Shown piece by piece: positions 6,172-8,323 of a stretch of 8,323 nucleotides of DNA (the stretch's first letter is position 1; every line of letters starts with the position of its first letter). The translations under genes were made by a program, and so were the position numbers. Below the pieces are notes generated by a model. That model searched no databases and had not been told where the DNA came from. It saw only the letters and a program-made list of their open reading frames with translations. The DNA comes from an uncultured Hyphomicrobiales bacterium (GTDB lineage Bacteria; Pseudomonadota; Alphaproteobacteria; Rhizobiales; Beijerinckiaceae): assembly GCA_903916165.1 (NCBI GenBank), contig CAIWVR010000461.1:1-8323 (forward strand). The letters run 5' to 3'.

Positions 6172-7523
6172 GTGCGCCTCCGCGATGCAAACCAGTCGGA
6201 CATCAGCGCGACCACATGCGCGCGAATGGCCTCGTTCTCGATGCGGTCAGCGGACTCGTCGACAAAGGCTTCGAGCAGCATGGCCTCGGCGTCGCCTTTG
6301 GGCAGGCCGCGCGCCTGGGCGTAGAACAGCTGGTCTTCGTCGAGCTGCGCCACGGTCGCGCCATGTCCGCAGACGACATCATCTGCAAAAATTTCCAGCT
6401 CGGGCTTGTTGTTCATTGTGGCACCGTCCGACAGCAGGATCGCCTGGCTCTTCATGGCGCCATCGGTCTTCTGCGCGCCCGGTGCGACGATCACCTTGCC
6501 CTGATAGACGCCAATGGCGTCGCCATCGAGGACCGACTTGAAATATTCGCGGCTCTGTCCGTTCGGGGCGACATGCTCGATGATCAGCGTCGTGTCGACA
6601 TGATCACGACCTTTCAGCAGATTGGCCCCGGCCAGCTGGCCTTTCGCATATTCACCATCAAAGCGCAGGAAGACCTGGCGGCGCAACAACCCGCCACCGC
6701 GCGCCAGCGTAAAGGAGTTGAAGGACGCGCCAGCCTGAAGGCTGACGAGCAGATGCGCAATATGCGCGGATCCGGGCGCCAGCTCGGCTGGCACGAAGAC
6801 GTGCTCGCATGTCGCTGAATCGCCGATCTGGCAGACGAGCGCAGAATTGCGCTGTTCGACAAGACCGCTGTCACAAGCCTCGATCTCGACAAGCGTCAGC
6901 TGGGCGCCGGCACCAAGGCGCAGGAGCGACCGTCCGTAGACGGCCTGCGCGGGCACGCCGGATGCGAGCGCGACGACGTCGATCGGATGCGCGACATGCA
7001 CGCCAGGTGCAATATCGAGGACAAAGCCACCCTGCATGAAGGCCGTGTTGAGGGCGAGCGCCGCATCGCCCTTCCCCAGGCCCGGTGCCGCAAGGGCCTC
7101 GATCAGAGCCGCATCGCCCTGGGCGAGCGCATCAGACAATGATTGCAGCGTCACGCCTTGCGGCAGGCCCGCAAGATCAGACAATTCGGGGATGAAGTGC
7201 CCATCGACGAGCACGATGCGCAGGCTCTCGACGCCTGCGCGGCGCGGGCTGAGCCTGTCGAGCCGCGCGCCCTGCGCAGGGATGGAGGTCGCCGCCGGCG
7301 GCACGGCCATCGGCAGGGCCTGGGCCATCGCACGCTTCAAATCGGTGTAATGCCACGCCTCGACACGACGCGTCGGCAAGCCAGCCGCCATGAAGGCGTC
7401 AAAGGCCGCGTCGCGCAGTTTGGCGACCGCGTCGCCGCCGGGAAGCGAGAGACGCGCGCCGACATAATCGGCGGCGATCTTGGCTTCCGCGACCGTCTGC
7501 GGAGGGGCTTGCCGAGCGTTCAT
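6168..7523 (-). CDS. sufD: Fe-S cluster scaffold complex subunit SufD
   Basis: With the ATG at 7523 the protein is 451 residues. It is the SufD partner of SufB in the SufBC2D scaffold, which builds clusters in the cytoplasm and needs SufD for iron acquisition. The N-terminal helical part has VEAWHYTDLKRA (54-65), typical of SufD. The middle is beta-helix-like, with repeated hydrophobic strands. The C-terminal SufBD core has MNNKPELEIFADDVVCGHGA, with His387 at the place of the functionally important histidine of E. coli SufD, then DEDQLFYAQARGLPKG, the part that contacts SufC. It lacks the extra cysteine-rich features of SufB. The start codon shares one base with the sufC stop (TGATG), with GAGGCGG upstream. 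A TTG directly before the ATG could also serve as a start and would add a single residue. Confidence 0.95.
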   Translation of the reverse strand: MNARQAPPQTVAEAKIAADYVGARLSLPGGDAVAKLRDAAFDAFMAAGLPTRRVEAWHYTDLKRAMAQALPMAVPPAATSIPAQGARLDRLSPRRAGVESLRIVLVDGHFIPELSDLAGLPQGVTLQSLSDALAQGDAALIEALAAPGLGKGDAALALNTAFMQGGFVLDIAPGVHVAHPIDVVALASGVPAQAVYGRSLLRLGAGAQLTLVEIEACDSGLVEQRNSALVCQIGDSATCEHVFVPAELAPGSAHIAHLLVSLQAGASFNSFTLARGGGLLRRQVFLRFDGEYAKGQLAGANLLKGRDHVDTTLIIEHVAPNGQSREYFKSVLDGDAIGVYQGKVIVAPGAQKTDGAMKSQAILLSDGATMNNKPELEIFADDVVCGHGATVAQLDEDQLFYAQARGLPKGDAEAMLLEAFVDESADRIENEAIRAHVVALMSDWFASRRRT

Positions 7524-8272
7524 CAAGCCGCCTCGCCGATGTAATCGCGATAGCCGTTGGCCTCGAGCTCCAGCGCGAGTTCCTTGCCGCCAGTCTTCAC
7601 GATGCGCCCCTTGGACAGGACATGCACGGTGTCGGGCACGATATAATCGAGCAGGCGCTGATAATGCGTGATGACCATGAATGAGCGCTTGGGATCGCGC
7701 AGCGCATTCACGCCATCGGCCACGACGCGCAGGGCATCGATGTCGAGGCCGGAATCGGTCTCGTCGAGAATGGCAAAGGTCGGCTCCAGCAGGGACATCT
7801 GCAGCACTTCCATGCGCTTCTTCTCGCCGCCGGAAAAGCCGACGTTGAGCGCGCGACGCAGCATGTCCTGCGGTACGCCGATCCTGTCGGCGCCGGCGCG
7901 CACCCGCTTCATGAAGTCGGGCGTCGAAAACTCCGCCTCGCCGCGCGCCTTGCGCTGCGCATTCATACAGGCCTTGAGAAAGGTCATGGTGGTGACGCCG
8001 GGGATTTCGAGCGGATATTGGAATGCCAGGAACACGCCCCTGGCGGCGCGCTCGGAGGCGTCCATCTCCAGCACATTGGCACCATTGAGAAGGACCTCGC
8101 CCTCCGTCACCTCATAGCCCTCACGGCCCGCGATGACATAGGACAGCGTCGATTTCCCCGAGCCATTCGGCCCCATGATCGCAGCGATCTCGCCATCGTT
8201 CACGGTGAGCGTAAGACCGTTGAGGATCTTCTTGCCGTCGATCTCGGCGTGGAGGTTGCGAATTTCGAGCAT
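7523..8272 (-). CDS. sufC: Fe-S cluster assembly ATPase SufC
   Basis: A 249-residue soluble ABC-type ATPase that powers the SufBC2D scaffold. Motifs in order are Walker A GPNGSGKST (34-42), Q-loop Gln85 in AFQYPLEIPG, signature FSGGEKKR (146-153), Walker B AILDETDSGLD (167-177) and the switch His203 in ITHYQ. The ETDSGLD form and the EKKR signature are characteristic of SufC as opposed to transport ATPases. I chose the ATG at 8272 because it starts the conserved LEIRNLHAEIDGKKIL strand and has AGAAGG nine bases upstream. A longer frame from 8320 would add 16 arginine-rich residues that overlap the preceding gene. The upstream gene ends four bases before this start, so sufC is inside the operon and not its first gene. 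Confidence 0.96.
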   Translation of the reverse strand: MLEIRNLHAEIDGKKILNGLTLTVNDGEIAAIMGPNGSGKSTLSYVIAGREGYEVTEGEVLLNGANVLEMDASERAARGVFLAFQYPLEIPGVTTMTFLKACMNAQRKARGEAEFSTPDFMKRVRAGADRIGVPQDMLRRALNVGFSGGEKKRMEVLQMSLLEPTFAILDETDSGLDIDALRVVADGVNALRDPKRSFMVITHYQRLLDYIVPDTVHVLSKGRIVKTGGKELALELEANGYRDYIGEAA

Positions 8273-8276
8273 AAAT

Positions 8277-8323
8277 TCAAGCCTTCTTGGACGTCGCCAG
8301 ATAAGCCGTGGTCTGGCCAATCA
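8277..8323 (-). CDS. Unidentified gene upstream of sufC, last 14 codons only
   Basis: In the frame ending with TGA at 8277-8279 the window shows only the C-terminal residues IGQTTAYLATSKKA. It stops four bases before sufC, an operon-type spacing, and the sufC ribosome site lies within its last codons. The usual neighbour would be sufB, but this tail does not resemble the SufB C-terminus that I know, so it is more likely an intervening gene between sufB and sufC. The frame being coding is inferred from the tight spacing; 14 codons are too few for identification. Confidence 0.5.
   Translation of the reverse strand, partial: IGQTTAYLATSKKA

Noticed and set aside
5065..6324. A 419-codon plus-strand open frame opposite sufS
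   Set aside because: It mirrors the codon pattern of sufS on the other strand, has no recognisable domain and no sensible ribosome site. The same applies to the plus-strand frame at 2287-3312.

Overview
This window is ordinary-looking chromosomal DNA of a GC-rich bacterium, most likely an alphaproteobacterium. The pointers are the SUF gene order sufC-sufD-sufS-sufT-sufA, the close similarity of these proteins to the alphaproteobacterial type as I recall it, and a palindromic repeat family of the 'CATTGCGAGCGNAGCGAAGCAATCC' kind. I cannot name the genus from sequence alone. All genes but one lie on the minus strand.

The right half (about 4108-8323) is a compact iron-sulfur cluster assembly operon read right to left. 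It starts with the last codons of an unidentified gene at the window edge. It continues with the SufC ATPase, the SufD scaffold partner, the SufS cysteine desulfurase, a MIP18/DUF59 protein (SufT) and the A-type carrier SufA. Junctions are a 1-base overlap (sufC/sufD), a 4-base overlap (sufD/sufS), 9 bases (sufS/sufT) and 51 bases with a small hairpin (sufT/sufA). SufS supplies sulfur, SufC and SufD form the scaffold with SufB (presumably just outside the window), and SufT and SufA help mature or deliver the cluster. No sufE or sufU sulfur-transfer gene is in the visible part. The operon promoter lies beyond the right edge.

The middle (about 3322-4107) holds the only plus-strand gene, an 84-residue secreted protein with two cysteines that resembles the HdeA/HdeB acid-chaperone family. 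A stem-loop precedes its ribosome binding site. It converges on sufA across a 372-base gap containing two copies of a palindromic repeat, one nearly perfect (28-base arms, one mismatch) and one decayed.

The left part (1-3321) holds three minus-strand genes: an alpha/beta hydrolase with a complete Ser-Asp-His triad, a GT-C glycosyltransferase of the ArnT/PMT_2 type, and a PAP2-family lipid phosphatase cut by the left edge. The last two overlap by ATGA and are probably translationally coupled, which suggests a cell-envelope lipid or lipid-linked sugar function. The glycosyltransferase carries a run of eight G near the junction of its membrane and soluble parts.

I found no tRNA, rRNA, CRISPR array, insertion sequence with a transposase, or phage gene. 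Nothing here amounts to a clearly new system. The best second looks are the repeat pair, the HdeA-like protein with its leader hairpin, the G8 tract, and the unidentified gene just upstream of sufC.
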